DNA of 64,000 nt from Palsa-147 sp049279675. Its GTDB lineage: Bacteria > Acidobacteriota > Terriglobia > Acidiferrales > UBA7541. Position numbers and translations under genes: made by a program. The notes under the pieces are model-generated. The model was given only the letters and a program-made list of their open reading frames with translations, searched no databases and was not told where the DNA came from. The stretch spans positions 46,828 to 110,827 of the forward strand of contig JBAPOP010000138.1 of the NCBI GenBank assembly GCA_049279675.1, written 5' to 3'. This document shows, one piece after another, positions 17,383 through 25,760 of the stretch. The first letter of the stretch is position 1, and each line of letters begins with the position of its first letter.

Positions 17383-18039
17383 TCACCGTCCCAGAAGTAG
17401 AAGTAAGAAAATAAAAACCCACAGCCCGTCCATGAAATGCCAGTACATCGAAGCGACTGTCGTTGCCGTGCTCTGCGTCAATCGCCGCATTGGCAATAAT
17501 GCCACCCAGAACAGCGCGATCACGCCTCCCAGCAAGTGCAGCCCGTGCGCGGCCGTGAATACGTAGAAAAAGCTGCTGCTCGGGTTGGTTGCCAGGAACA
17601 CGCCGGCATTTGCCAGTTGTTTCCACGCGATGATTTGTCCTACAAGAAAAAGAAATCCGAGCGCGCTCGTTACGAGCCACCAATGTCGGAAGGCTGATTG
17701 ATCGCCTCGCAAAAGCTTCTTGCGTGAGCGGCTCAGCGTGAGACTGCTGAGGATTAGGACCGCCGTGTTTACCCAGAGTATTCGCGGCACTTCGAGCGCC
17801 CGCCAATCGTTCGACGTGCCCTTGCGAACGATGTATGCGCTCACCAGCGCCATGAAGAACATCAAAATCCCGCCGAGCGCGACCGTCATCCCGGTCACGT
17901 AGGTACGTTGAGGTACGGCAGATCCGCCCGCGCCTTCGTTCCCGCCCCCGCCATCGCCGCCAGGCGGTCTTCCGCGTCCGCCGCGACCGCGGCCTGGACC
18001 GATAATCTCGATTTCGTCGGTAACTGTTACTGTCGGCAT
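17383..18039 (-). CDS. cytochrome c oxidase subunit III (first copy)
   Basis: 218 residues. The N-terminal 45 residues are Gly/Arg-rich and cytoplasmic. Then come membrane segments VTGMTVALGGILMFFMALVSAYIV, LVTSALGFLFLVGQIIAW and FYVFTAAHGLHLLGGVIALFW, and the COX3 signature SMYWHFMDGLWVFIFLLL. It is translated directly after ctaD. The subunit stabilises the core oxidase and helps proton uptake. The second copy follows 3 nt downstream. Confidence 0.87.
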   Translation of the reverse strand: MPTVTVTDEIEIIGPGRGRGGRGRPPGGDGGGGNEGAGGSAVPQRTYVTGMTVALGGILMFFMALVSAYIVRKGTSNDWRALEVPRILWVNTAVLILSSLTLSRSRKKLLRGDQSAFRHWWLVTSALGFLFLVGQIIAWKQLANAGVFLATNPSSSFFYVFTAAHGLHLLGGVIALFWVALLPMRRLTQSTATTVASMYWHFMDGLWVFIFLLLLLGR

Positions 18040-18048
18040 GCTAGTTCT

Positions 18049-19800
18049 CTACTTTGTCCGGCGAACCTGCTCCGGCGTTAAATTCTGGGGCACGAAATCT
18101 GCCTCGACGCCGGGAACGCTGAATTCGTACGGACCGCGATAGACACTGGGATAGTTCCCGCCAAAATTATCGTGAGGCGGCGGCGTAGCTGTCGTCCATT
18201 CCAAAGTCGTTGCGTCCCAAGGATTGTCGCTCGCTTTGGCGCCAAACTTCATGCTCCAGAAGAAATTAAAGATGAAGAGCAACTGAGCCGCGGCAGTGAT
18301 AAACGCCGCGATCGTAATGAAATGGTGCAACGGCTGAAGTGCGGCCAGGTACTGCACTCCCGTGTAGTCCGCGTAACGCCGGATGCCGCCGGCGATTCCG
18401 AGGAAGTGCATCGGCATGAAGATGCAGTAGGCGCCTACAAATGTGAACCAGAAGTGAAGTTTCCCGAGCCCCTCTCCCATCATCTTGCCGAACATTTTCG
18501 GAAACCAGAAATACGTCGCGGCAAAGATCCCGAAGATGGCGGCAACGCCCATAACCAGGTGGAAGTGGGCGACAACGTAATAGGTCGCATGCAAGCGGTT
18601 ATCCACCGACGGCTGCGCGAGGAACAATCCCGATAGCCCGCCGCTCACGAACAGTGATACGAAGCCGAGCGCAAATAGCATCGGAGTCTTAAGCTGAATC
18701 TTTCCGCCCCACAATGTTCCCAGCCAGTTGAACGTCTTGATGGCAGAGGGTACGCCGATCGACATCGTCAGCACGGAGAACGCAAACCCCGAATACGGGC
18801 TCATTCCACTGACGAACATGTGATGGCCCCAAACCATGAATCCCAAAAAGCCGATGGCGCTCAGCGCATAAGCCATCGCGCGATAGCCGTAAATCGGCTT
18901 GCGCGAAAATGTCGATAGCACGTGTGACGCCACGCCCATGCCCGGCAGAATCGCGATATAAACTTCCGGATGGCCGAAGAACCAGAACAAGTGTTGCCAC
19001 AAAATCGGCGAGCCGCCTTTGTGAGTCAGCAGCGTATCGCTCACGATTTCGTTTGCTGGCACGAAGAAGCTCGTGCCTGCCGAGCGATCCAAAAGCAACA
19101 AGACGCCAGCCGCCAATAGCACTCCAAACGCGAGCAAGCCAAGTATCGCCGTTATGAACCATGCCCAGACTGTCAGGGGCATCCGCATCAGCGACATTCC
19201 CGGCGCGCGGAGATCGATTGTCGTCGCGATGAAATTCAACGCACCCAATAACGATGCGATGCAGAAGAGCGCGATGCTCACGATCCACATCGTTTGCCCA
19301 AGACCTTCGCCCGGACCGGTGACTTCGCCCAGTCCGCTGAGCGGCGCATATGCGGTCCATCCGCTAATCGGCGCGCCGCCCGGCACGAAAAACGCCGCAA
19401 CTAGCGCCACAAACGCAAGAAACGTCACCCAGAACGAAAGCATGTTGATGCGTGGGAACGCCATATCCGCCGCGCCGATTTGAATCGGAAGAAAGTAGTT
19501 GCCGAATCCGCTTTGCGGCGCCGTCGTCAAAACGAAGAAGACCATCAACGTTCCGTGCATCGTCACCAGCGCCAGATACTGCTCGGGAGTCATTATGCCG
19601 CCCAATATGGGCAGGTGCGCGCCTGGCCAAACCAGGTGAAAGCGCATCAGCACTGACAGAACGATCCCGATCGTCACCGCAACGAGCGCCAGGAGGTAAT
19701 ACTGGATGCCGATCACTTTGTGATCGACGCTGAAAATATATTTGCTGATGAATCCGGTCGGCGCGTGCATGGTGTGCGCCGAATCGGCATGCGAACTCAT
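18049..19800 (-). CDS. ctaD: cytochrome c oxidase subunit I
   Basis: 583 residues from the ATG at 19800, which has AGGAGG upstream; an in-frame start 24 nt earlier is worse. It carries the heme-copper oxidase core: HGTLMVFF region (heme ligand), WQHLFWFFGHPEVYIAILPG (Cu-B His with the cross-linked Tyr in HPEVY), YVVAHFHLVMG (heme a / a3 ligands) and MHFLGIAGGIRRYADY. It forms the catalytic site reducing O2 to water and pumping protons in the cytoplasmic membrane. The operon order coxB-ctaD-cox3-cox3-cox4 is typical of A-type oxidases. Confidence 0.93.
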   Translation of the reverse strand: MSSHADSAHTMHAPTGFISKYIFSVDHKVIGIQYYLLALVAVTIGIVLSVLMRFHLVWPGAHLPILGGIMTPEQYLALVTMHGTLMVFFVLTTAPQSGFGNYFLPIQIGAADMAFPRINMLSFWVTFLAFVALVAAFFVPGGAPISGWTAYAPLSGLGEVTGPGEGLGQTMWIVSIALFCIASLLGALNFIATTIDLRAPGMSLMRMPLTVWAWFITAILGLLAFGVLLAAGVLLLLDRSAGTSFFVPANEIVSDTLLTHKGGSPILWQHLFWFFGHPEVYIAILPGMGVASHVLSTFSRKPIYGYRAMAYALSAIGFLGFMVWGHHMFVSGMSPYSGFAFSVLTMSIGVPSAIKTFNWLGTLWGGKIQLKTPMLFALGFVSLFVSGGLSGLFLAQPSVDNRLHATYYVVAHFHLVMGVAAIFGIFAATYFWFPKMFGKMMGEGLGKLHFWFTFVGAYCIFMPMHFLGIAGGIRRYADYTGVQYLAALQPLHHFITIAAFITAAAQLLFIFNFFWSMKFGAKASDNPWDATTLEWTTATPPPHDNFGGNYPSVYRGPYEFSVPGVEADFVPQNLTPEQVRRTK

Positions 19801-19828
19801 TCGTGGCCTCCTGACTGCTTGCAATCGC

Positions 19829-20656
19829 TCACTGGCCTGACGCCTGCTGTTTTAGGAAATCCTGATAATCGGAATCCGAAACCACGTTCAAGACGCTGCG
19901 CATCTTGTAATGTCCCAGCCCGCACAACTGCGTGCACACAATTTCGTACTGCCCAATTTTCGTCGCCGTGAAATGGATGGGAATCTCGATGCCGGGCACC
20001 GCGTCTTGCTGCAAGCGAAGCTCGCGCACGTAGAAATTGTGAATGACGTCTTGCGAGCGGAGTTCGAGTTCGACTTGGTGGTTCACGGGAACGGTCAGCG
20101 TCGGAACGATAATGTCGTCTTTGGCGGCGGGATCATTCAAGTCCAGTCCGATGGGATTGCCCGATGACGCGCTAACAAGCTTAGGATCCAATCGCCCAAA
20201 TTTCCCGTCGGGACCCGGATAGCGGAAATTGAAAACAAACTGATTCTCGGTGACTTCCACCTTGATCGCATCCTGCGATGCAGGCGTAAAGCGCGTCTCG
20301 GCCCAAGCCTTGCGGCCGAGAATTCCGACTCCGAGGAAAACGATGATCGTCGCGGAAGTCCAGATCATCTCGAGAGTATTGTTTCCGCGCGTGAATTGCG
20401 CGCGTTGGCCTTTGTCGCGAAACCGAAAGATCGCGTACGCCAGCCCGATTTGCGAAAGAATGAATACGACGCCTGTCATGTACAGCGTCAAGTTGTACTG
20501 CCTGTCGATCAATTCGCCGTTGGCTGTGATCGGTGGTGGCGCCGGAAAAAGGTTGGCGACAAATACATACACCGTCACACCCACCATGATTACTATCAAC
20601 AGCGACAGCAACCCGGCCGTCGCCGCCGAACCCTTGTTGCGAACTCTGTTTTGCAT
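19829..20656 (-). CDS. coxB: cytochrome c oxidase subunit II
   Basis: 275 residues from the ATG at 20656 with GGGAG upstream; longer in-frame extensions are not credible. Two membrane segments (residues about 16-36 and 57-78) are followed by the periplasmic cupredoxin domain. The CuA ligands are His206, Cys241, Cys245, His249 and Met252 in CTQLCGLGHYKM. There is no fused cytochrome c domain, so electrons must come from a separate cytochrome c. First gene of the operon, behind the promoter at 20733-20760. Confidence 0.92.
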   Translation of the reverse strand: MQNRVRNKGSAATAGLLSLLIVIMVGVTVYVFVANLFPAPPPITANGELIDRQYNLTLYMTGVVFILSQIGLAYAIFRFRDKGQRAQFTRGNNTLEMIWTSATIIVFLGVGILGRKAWAETRFTPASQDAIKVEVTENQFVFNFRYPGPDGKFGRLDPKLVSASSGNPIGLDLNDPAAKDDIIVPTLTVPVNHQVELELRSQDVIHNFYVRELRLQQDAVPGIEIPIHFTATKIGQYEIVCTQLCGLGHYKMRSVLNVVSDSDYQDFLKQQASGQ

Positions 20657-20732
20657 CAGTTTCGCTCCCGATTCGATCGCTATCGGTTTAAATGAAACCT
20701 GCTCTCGAGGACCTTCGTGCGCGAGACTGCGT

Positions 20733-20760
20733 ATCATAACTAACCGCGCACGAATTTCAA
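20733..20760 (-). promoter_or_regulatory. promoter of the cytochrome oxidase operon
   Basis: On the minus strand, TTGAAA (-35, 20755-20760) is followed after 16 nt by TATGAT (-10, 20733-20738). Transcription would begin about 70 nt before the coxB start. Confidence 0.5.
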
Positions 20761-20916
20761 GGAACATTGTGCGTCGCAACCGAAAGATTTCGGGCCGCAA
20801 ATATGGGGCTGCTTGACATCCTCCTCGGGCCAACACAGACTTCCCCGCTGGTACGGTCGCGACCCGCGTATTTCTCGGTCGAGCAGCCGACTTCGAATGT
20901 TTTGCCGGAGGTTTCG

Positions 20917-21990
20917 ATGAAAATTGTTCGCTTCCCCGCGATATGCGTCTTTGCGTTGATTCTCGGACTCGCCGTGCCAGATCATGGGCGTTCCACGCGC
21001 GCAGCCAGCACTCCGCTCCCGATGCCGTCGAGCCCCAATTTCGTACTCGTCGCTCACAGCGGCGCGGGCGATTACAGCCACACTCCACCCGCCATGATCG
21101 AGGCTCGCCGCGCAGCAATGGTGAAGGCCATCCAGAGCGGGTATGCAATTCTCTCGCGCGGTGGATCGAGCCTCGACGCCGTCGAAGCCACGATTCGCGT
21201 CATGGAAGATGCAGGCCTCTTTGACGCTGGCCGCGGCGCCTATTATTCGCGAGACGGCATCCCCGAACTCGATGCCTCCATCATGGACGGCCATACTCTC
21301 GCCGCAGGCTCGGTGGCATCCGTGAAACATATAGCCAATCCGATCCATCTCGCGCGCCTCGTTATGGAGAAGACTCCGCACGTCATGCTGGTGGGCGAAG
21401 GCGCCGAGCGTTTCGCGCAATCTCAGGGCATCGAACTGGTCTCGCCGTTTTACTTTTACAATGAGCGTATGTGGGAGATGTACAAGCGTGCCAAGTCGGA
21501 GGCTGACGAGAAGAAAACGTCAGAACTGCTTCGCGATCAGGAGCACGGCACTGTCGGCGTTGTGGCGCTCGACCAGTCCGGAAACCTTGCCGCGGGCACT
21601 TCCACCGGCGGCACAGAGATGAAGCTGCCCGGACGCGTCGGTGACTCGCCGATCATTGGCGCGGGAACCTATGCTAATAATCAGAGCTGCGCAGTTTCCG
21701 GCACGGGCGTCGGAGAGTTTTACATCCGCAACATCGTCGCGGCGGATATTTGCGAGCGTGTGCGGTACCTCCATGTGTCGCTCGAACAAGCGGCCGATGA
21801 CGTCGTGATGAAAGAACTCGTCGAGCAAAAAGGCGAAGGTGGCATCATCGCCATCGATCCGCGCGGCAACGTCGCCACGACGTACAACACCACCGGCATG
21901 ATGACGGGCACGGTTCGCGCCGACGGAAAGATCACCATGAAGGGGTGGAGCAAGACCGCCGAGCCAATGACTTTTCCCGGATCGAACTAG
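20917..21990 (+). CDS. exported isoaspartyl peptidase/L-asparaginase (Ntn hydrolase)
   Basis: 357 residues from the ATG at 20917, which has GGAGG upstream. Residues 1-27 look like a signal peptide (VRFPAICVFALILGLAVP). The plant-type asparaginase fold follows: FVLVAHSGAGDYS..., GGSSLDAVEATIRVMEDAG, HGTVGVVALD (the Thr of HGTVG is the self-cleavage and catalytic residue) and GTSTGGTEMKLPGRVGDSPIIGAGTYA. These enzymes cleave themselves into alpha and beta chains and hydrolyse beta-aspartyl (isoaspartyl) peptides or asparagine. It probably works in the periplasm on damaged peptides. It ends 19 nt before the -35 of the his promoter. Confidence 0.85.
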   Translation: MKIVRFPAICVFALILGLAVPDHGRSTRAASTPLPMPSSPNFVLVAHSGAGDYSHTPPAMIEARRAAMVKAIQSGYAILSRGGSSLDAVEATIRVMEDAGLFDAGRGAYYSRDGIPELDASIMDGHTLAAGSVASVKHIANPIHLARLVMEKTPHVMLVGEGAERFAQSQGIELVSPFYFYNERMWEMYKRAKSEADEKKTSELLRDQEHGTVGVVALDQSGNLAAGTSTGGTEMKLPGRVGDSPIIGAGTYANNQSCAVSGTGVGEFYIRNIVAADICERVRYLHVSLEQAADDVVMKELVEQKGEGGIIAIDPRGNVATTYNTTGMMTGTVRADGKITMKGWSKTAEPMTFPGSN

Positions 21991-22008
21991 CCCCACTCTT
22001 CATAGGTC

Positions 22009-22037
22009 TTGACACCTCGCGGGGTTCATTTTATCGT
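22009..22037 (+). promoter_or_regulatory. promoter of the histidine operon leader
   Basis: TTGACA (22009-22014, consensus -35) is followed after a 17-nt spacer by TATCGT (22032-22037, -10). The predicted start of transcription (about 22044) is only about 5 nt before the leader-peptide ATG, so the leader mRNA would be nearly leaderless. Confidence 0.6.
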
Positions 22038-22048
22038 TTGATTTCGAC

Positions 22049-22117
22049 ATGACACTGCGAGCGCATCGGCACCACCATCATCACGGACACACCCCGCGCC
22101 CGCTGAGGTCTGCATAG
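22049..22117 (+). CDS. hisL: his operon leader peptide, 22 aa with 7 His
   Basis: The ATG at 22049 opens a 22-codon frame ending at TAG 22115-22117. Codons 6-14 encode HRHHHHHGH, giving seven His in nine codons. This is the hallmark of a histidine attenuation leader peptide, as known for Enterobacteria, where ribosome stalling at His codons under histidine starvation favours readthrough. It is followed by a rho-independent terminator and then hisI. No ribosome-binding site is visible, consistent with the near-leaderless start. Confidence 0.85.
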   Translation: MTLRAHRHHHHHGHTPRPLRSA

Positions 22118-22146
22118 AGTAAAGCGAAAACAAAGCACTCTTCAGC
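22102..22146 (+). promoter_or_regulatory. possible antiterminator helix of the his attenuator
   Basis: GCUGAGG (22102-22108) can pair with CUUCAGC (22140-22146) over 7 bp including one G-U. After a 2x2 internal loop, UGC (22111-22113) pairs with GCA (22135-22137). The helix takes the first three bases of the terminator's 5' arm, so the two compete. A ribosome stalled on the His codons (22064-22090) leaves this region free; a ribosome at the stop codon would cover it. The pairing is read by eye, not folded with energies. Confidence 0.45.
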
Positions 22147-22183
22147 CCGCTGGCGCAAAAGGTCCAGCGGGCTTTTTTATTTT
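22144..22183 (+). terminator. his operon attenuator: rho-independent terminator
   Basis: AGCCCGCTGG (22144-22153) and CCAGCGGGCT (22164-22173) form a perfect 10-bp stem with a 10-nt loop. It is followed by TTTTTT, A, TTTT. It lies 26 nt after the His-leader stop and 20 nt before the hisI start, so it can end transcription before the operon. Confidence 0.85.
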
Positions 22184-22192
22184 GGAGGGGAT

Positions 22193-22582
22193 ATGGAGCT
22201 GCGATTCGATAAAGGCGGCGGTTTGCTGCCGGTGATCATTCAGGATGCGGGCACGAGTGAAGTATTGATGCTCGGCTTCATGAATCCCGATGCATTTGAG
22301 GAAACGCGCCGCACTGGTGAAGTGGTCTTCTTCAGCCGCACGCGGAACCGCCTGTGGAAAAAGGGTGAGCAGAGCGGCCACGCCCTAAAACTGCGCGAGA
22401 TGCGGATCGATTGCGATTCAGATGCGATTCTATTGCGCGTGGATGCTCTAGGGCCTGGAGTTTGTCACGAAGGATATCGAAGCTGCTTCTTCCGCCGGTT
22501 TGAGGCTGACGGCACCACCGTGATCGTCGAAGAACGCAAATTTGATCCGGCGCGAGTCTATGCGCAAGAGACAAATCCATGA
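22193..22582 (+). CDS. hisI: phosphoribosyl-AMP cyclohydrolase
   Basis: 129 residues. Zinc/metal-site features of HisI are present: WKKGEQSGHALKLREMRIDCDSDAILLRVDALGPGVCHEGYRSCFF, with the Asp/Cys (DCDSD) and the later CHxGxxSCF cysteine. The enzyme opens the purine ring of PR-AMP in step 3 of histidine synthesis. It carries no hisE domain, and no hisE is in this window. GGAGGGG precedes the ATG directly after the terminator T-tract. It is the first gene of the operon. Confidence 0.93.
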   Translation: MELRFDKGGGLLPVIIQDAGTSEVLMLGFMNPDAFEETRRTGEVVFFSRTRNRLWKKGEQSGHALKLREMRIDCDSDAILLRVDALGPGVCHEGYRSCFFRRFEADGTTVIVEERKFDPARVYAQETNP

Positions 22583-23451
22583 GCGTCTTGAAGCTCGGCA
22601 TCCCCAAAGGAAGTTTACAAGACGCGACCATCGATCTCTTCGCGCGGGCGGGCTGGCGAATCACAGTAAATTCTCGCAGCTACGCTCCCGCGATTGATGA
22701 CGTTGAGATCGAGTGCCTGATGGTGCGAGCCCAAGAGATGGCTCGTTACGTCGAGAATGGCGCGCTCGATGCCGGCATCACCGGCCGGGACTGGGTGCTC
22801 GAAACGGGCGCAAACGTCAACGAGATTTCCGAGCTGATTTACGCGAAGCAGCGGCTCGCGCGCGTTCGATGGGTCCTCGCCGTTCCCGAAGACGCTCCCG
22901 TGCAAAGCGTCCGCGATCTCGAAGGCAAAGTCATCGCGACCGAAGTCGTCAAAATCACGCAGAAGTATTTGCAGCGCCACGGCGTTCAAGCGCGCGTCGA
23001 ATTTTCATGGGGCGCAACGGAAGTGAAAGTGCCGCGGCTCGCCGATGCCATCGTGGAAGTCACGGAAACTGGTTCGTCGCTCCGCGCGAATCGGCTTCGA
23101 ATCCTGGATACTGTGCTCGAGTCCGCGACGGTCTTCATCATGAATCACGAAGCAGCGGCTGACGCGTGGAAGCGCGAAAAATCTCAGAATCTGATCGTCA
23201 TGCTTCAAGGCGCGATCGCCGCGGCTAGCAAGGTCGGCTTGATGCTGAACGTTCGGCGCGAAGATTTGCCCGGCGTCTTGAATGTGCTGCCCGCATTAAA
23301 GAATCCGACGATTTCCACGCTAAGCGATCCCGAGTGGGTCGCGGTCAACACCATCATCGAGGAAAGTGTGGTTCGGCAGCTCCTCCCCAAATTGAAGACG
23401 GCCAACGCGCAGGGCATCGTCGAATATCCTCTGAACAAGATTGTGCTTTGA
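22579..23451 (+). CDS. hisG: ATP phosphoribosyltransferase, long form
   Basis: 290 residues, the long form. LKLGIPKGSLQDATIDLFARAGW opens the catalytic domain, and the C-terminal part (about 213-290) is the histidine-binding regulatory domain (AASKVGLMLNVRREDLPGVLNVLPALKNPTISTL...). It makes the first committed step, PRPP + ATP to phosphoribosyl-ATP, and is likely feedback-inhibited by histidine through that domain. It starts within the hisI stop (ATGA). Confidence 0.93.
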   Translation: MSVLKLGIPKGSLQDATIDLFARAGWRITVNSRSYAPAIDDVEIECLMVRAQEMARYVENGALDAGITGRDWVLETGANVNEISELIYAKQRLARVRWVLAVPEDAPVQSVRDLEGKVIATEVVKITQKYLQRHGVQARVEFSWGATEVKVPRLADAIVEVTETGSSLRANRLRILDTVLESATVFIMNHEAAADAWKREKSQNLIVMLQGAIAAASKVGLMLNVRREDLPGVLNVLPALKNPTISTLSDPEWVAVNTIIEESVVRQLLPKLKTANAQGIVEYPLNKIVL

Positions 23452-24704
23452 TGAGACTCGTCCGACTCACGACGAAAGTGGAAAAGGCGCTCTTGGCTGG
23501 ACGACAACGGAGATACGCCGGGGCCGAACGCATCGCCGCGAGAATCGTGAACGACGTGCGGCGGCGCGGCGACGCGGCACTCTTCCCATGGACGAAGCGG
23601 CTCGACGGTACAGTCTTGCGGGGAGAGGGCGTGTGGATCACGCCGAACGAGTTGCGGTCAGCGCGCCGCAATGTAAGCGACGATTTCGTAAGAGCCCTCC
23701 TGCACGCATCGAAAAACATTCGCCGCGTAGCACTATCTCAGATGCCAAAAAGCTCGACTCTCAGAGTCGAGCCTGGCGTCACGATCAAAAAAATAGTGCG
23801 ACCAATCGAGACGATCGGCTGCTACATTCCCGGCGGCCGATACGCGCTAGTCTCGACGCTTCTCATGACCGTAATTCCGGCGCAAGTGGCAGGCGTGAAG
23901 CGAATTGTAGTCGTATGCCCGAGGCCAAATCACCAATTGCTGGCGGCGGCAGCGCTGCTCGGCGTCACTGAGATTGCCCGCATCGGCGGTGCGCAGGCGA
24001 TTGCGGCGCTAGCGTGCGGCACGCGCAGCGTGCCGCGCGTGGAGAAAATCTTCGGTCCGGGTAATCGCTTCGTCACCGCTGCGAAGCAATTGGTCAGCGC
24101 CGATTGCGCGATTGACCTGCCCGCCGGCCCGACCGAGGCGATGATCCTCGCGACCCGCGGGAACGCGCGGTGGATCGCGGCGGATTTACTGGCGCAGGCC
24201 GAACACGCGCCCGATGCCGGAAGCTTTCTCGTCACGACTTCCGCCAAATTAGCTAATGATGTGCAACGCGAAATTAGCTCGCAACTTGCCCGCCTACAGC
24301 GCGACAATCCAGCGCATGAATCGACAGCCCGCAAGGGAGCAATTCTGATTGCGACCTCAATCAGCGCCGCCGTTGATTTTGTAAATCGTTTCGCGCCCGA
24401 GCATCTCACGTTGATCGGCGACGCGCGCCGGCAGCTCGCTAACATTTCCGCAGCCGGAACAATTTTCCTAGGCGAATGGAGTGCGCAACCCATCGGCGAT
24501 TACGCGAGCGGTAGCAATCACGTCCTGCCCACCGGCGGCTGGGCGCGTCGCCGCGGCGGCCTCAGCGCAGTGGATTTCGTGAAGTGCGTCAACGTTCAGA
24601 CCATCGATCGAAAAGGATTTGCACGAGTCGGTCCCGTCGCTGCAGTATTCGCTCGCGCCGAGGGCCTTCTCGCGCACGAAGCCGCGATCGCGGTGCGCCG
24701 ATGA
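23451..24704 (+). CDS. hisD: histidinol dehydrogenase
   Basis: 417 residues from the ATG at 23451, overlapping the hisG stop by one base (TGATG); an upstream in-frame start is not used. Signature stretches are YIPGGRYALVSTLLMTVIPAQVAGV, GPGNRFVTAAKQLVS, DLPAGPTEAMILA, and GDYASGSNHVLPTGGWAR. It performs the last two oxidations, histidinol to histidine, with zinc and NAD. Length is usual for HisD (about 430). Confidence 0.92.
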   Translation: MRLVRLTTKVEKALLAGRQRRYAGAERIAARIVNDVRRRGDAALFPWTKRLDGTVLRGEGVWITPNELRSARRNVSDDFVRALLHASKNIRRVALSQMPKSSTLRVEPGVTIKKIVRPIETIGCYIPGGRYALVSTLLMTVIPAQVAGVKRIVVVCPRPNHQLLAAAALLGVTEIARIGGAQAIAALACGTRSVPRVEKIFGPGNRFVTAAKQLVSADCAIDLPAGPTEAMILATRGNARWIAADLLAQAEHAPDAGSFLVTTSAKLANDVQREISSQLARLQRDNPAHESTARKGAILIATSISAAVDFVNRFAPEHLTLIGDARRQLANISAAGTIFLGEWSAQPIGDYASGSNHVLPTGGWARRRGGLSAVDFVKCVNVQTIDRKGFARVGPVAAVFARAEGLLAHEAAIAVRR

Positions 24705-25753
24705 AACCGACACTTCCAATCCGTCGCGCGATTTTAAACAAACGAACCTATGATCTTCCCGGCGACGGCCGCGAAGGCAAGCTCCGGCTCGATCTAAACG
24801 AGAACACCGCGGGCTGCTCGTCAAAAGTTCCAATCGCACTCGCGCGCCTCTCGACGAAACACATCGCGATGTATCCCGAGTATCGGCGCGTCTCCGCGAG
24901 AATCGCGCGCTATTTCGGCGTTCGCCCGGAAGAATTGCTCTTGGCAAACGGCGCTGACGATGCGCTGCGCGTCTTTTTCGATGCGTGCGTCGATCCGCGA
25001 TCGGGAGTGCTTTTCTGCGATCCGACCTTTCCCATGTATCGCTTCTATGCCGAGAATTTCGGCGCGCGAATCACGGCGCCGCGATACACGCGCGAAATGG
25101 ATTTTCCCCTGAACGATTTCCTTCGAGCACTGCGACGCAAACCTCGCGTAGCCATCATCGCAAACCCCAACAATCCAACCGGAACTCTTCTCGATGAGCG
25201 AGCTCTGAGACAAATTGCGAACGCCGCGACGCAAACAGCGCTCGTAATTGACGAGGCCTACGCCGATTTTTCCGGAATCACAGTCGTGCCATGGATTCGC
25301 CGCTATCCGAATCTGTTCGCTGTGCGAACGTTCTCTAAGACCGCGGGCTTGGCCGCGCTGCGACTTGGCTGCGTCATCGGCAATGCAAAATCCATCGCGT
25401 TGTTACGCGGCGTGATGCCGCCCTATGCCGTGAATCTCGCGGCGCTCGTCGCGGCCGAAGCCGCGATTCGCGATCGAAAGTGGCTCCGCCGATACGTCCT
25501 GGATGTGAAGAAAGTGCGCGCCGAGTTTGCCCGCGCACTCGAAACAATCGGCGTCCAAGTCTTCCCGAGCGCTGGTAATTTCCTGCTCGCCAATTTCGGC
25601 CCAGCCGGCCCGGCGCTGTTCCAACGACTAGAACGCCGCGGAATTCTTCTCCGTCCGCGAACGCGCGATATCGGCGCAGGATTCGTTCGTATCACGATTG
25701 GTACCCGCGCTGAGATGAATCGCCTGTTGCGAGAAATTGAACGGAATCGCTGA
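24701..25753 (+). CDS. hisC: histidinol-phosphate aminotransferase
   Basis: 350 residues starting at ATGA within the hisD stop. It is a fold-type I aminotransferase: LRLDLNENTAGC, NGADDALRVFFDACVDPRSG, PNNPTGTLL, VIDEAYADFSG, and FSKTAGLAALRLG with the pyridoxal-phosphate Lys in SKT. It moves an amino group from glutamate to imidazole-acetol phosphate. Typical HisC length. Confidence 0.9.
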   Translation: MKPTLPIRRAILNKRTYDLPGDGREGKLRLDLNENTAGCSSKVPIALARLSTKHIAMYPEYRRVSARIARYFGVRPEELLLANGADDALRVFFDACVDPRSGVLFCDPTFPMYRFYAENFGARITAPRYTREMDFPLNDFLRALRRKPRVAIIANPNNPTGTLLDERALRQIANAATQTALVIDEAYADFSGITVVPWIRRYPNLFAVRTFSKTAGLAALRLGCVIGNAKSIALLRGVMPPYAVNLAALVAAEAAIRDRKWLRRYVLDVKKVRAEFARALETIGVQVFPSAGNFLLANFGPAGPALFQRLERRGILLRPRTRDIGAGFVRITIGTRAEMNRLLREIERNR

Positions 25754-25760
25754 CCGAATC

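Noticed and set aside
22018..22098. pairing of CGCGGGGT (22018-22025) with ACCCCGCG (22091-22098) as part of the his attenuator
   Set aside because: The left half lies in the promoter spacer, upstream of the predicted transcript start, so it would not be in the RNA.
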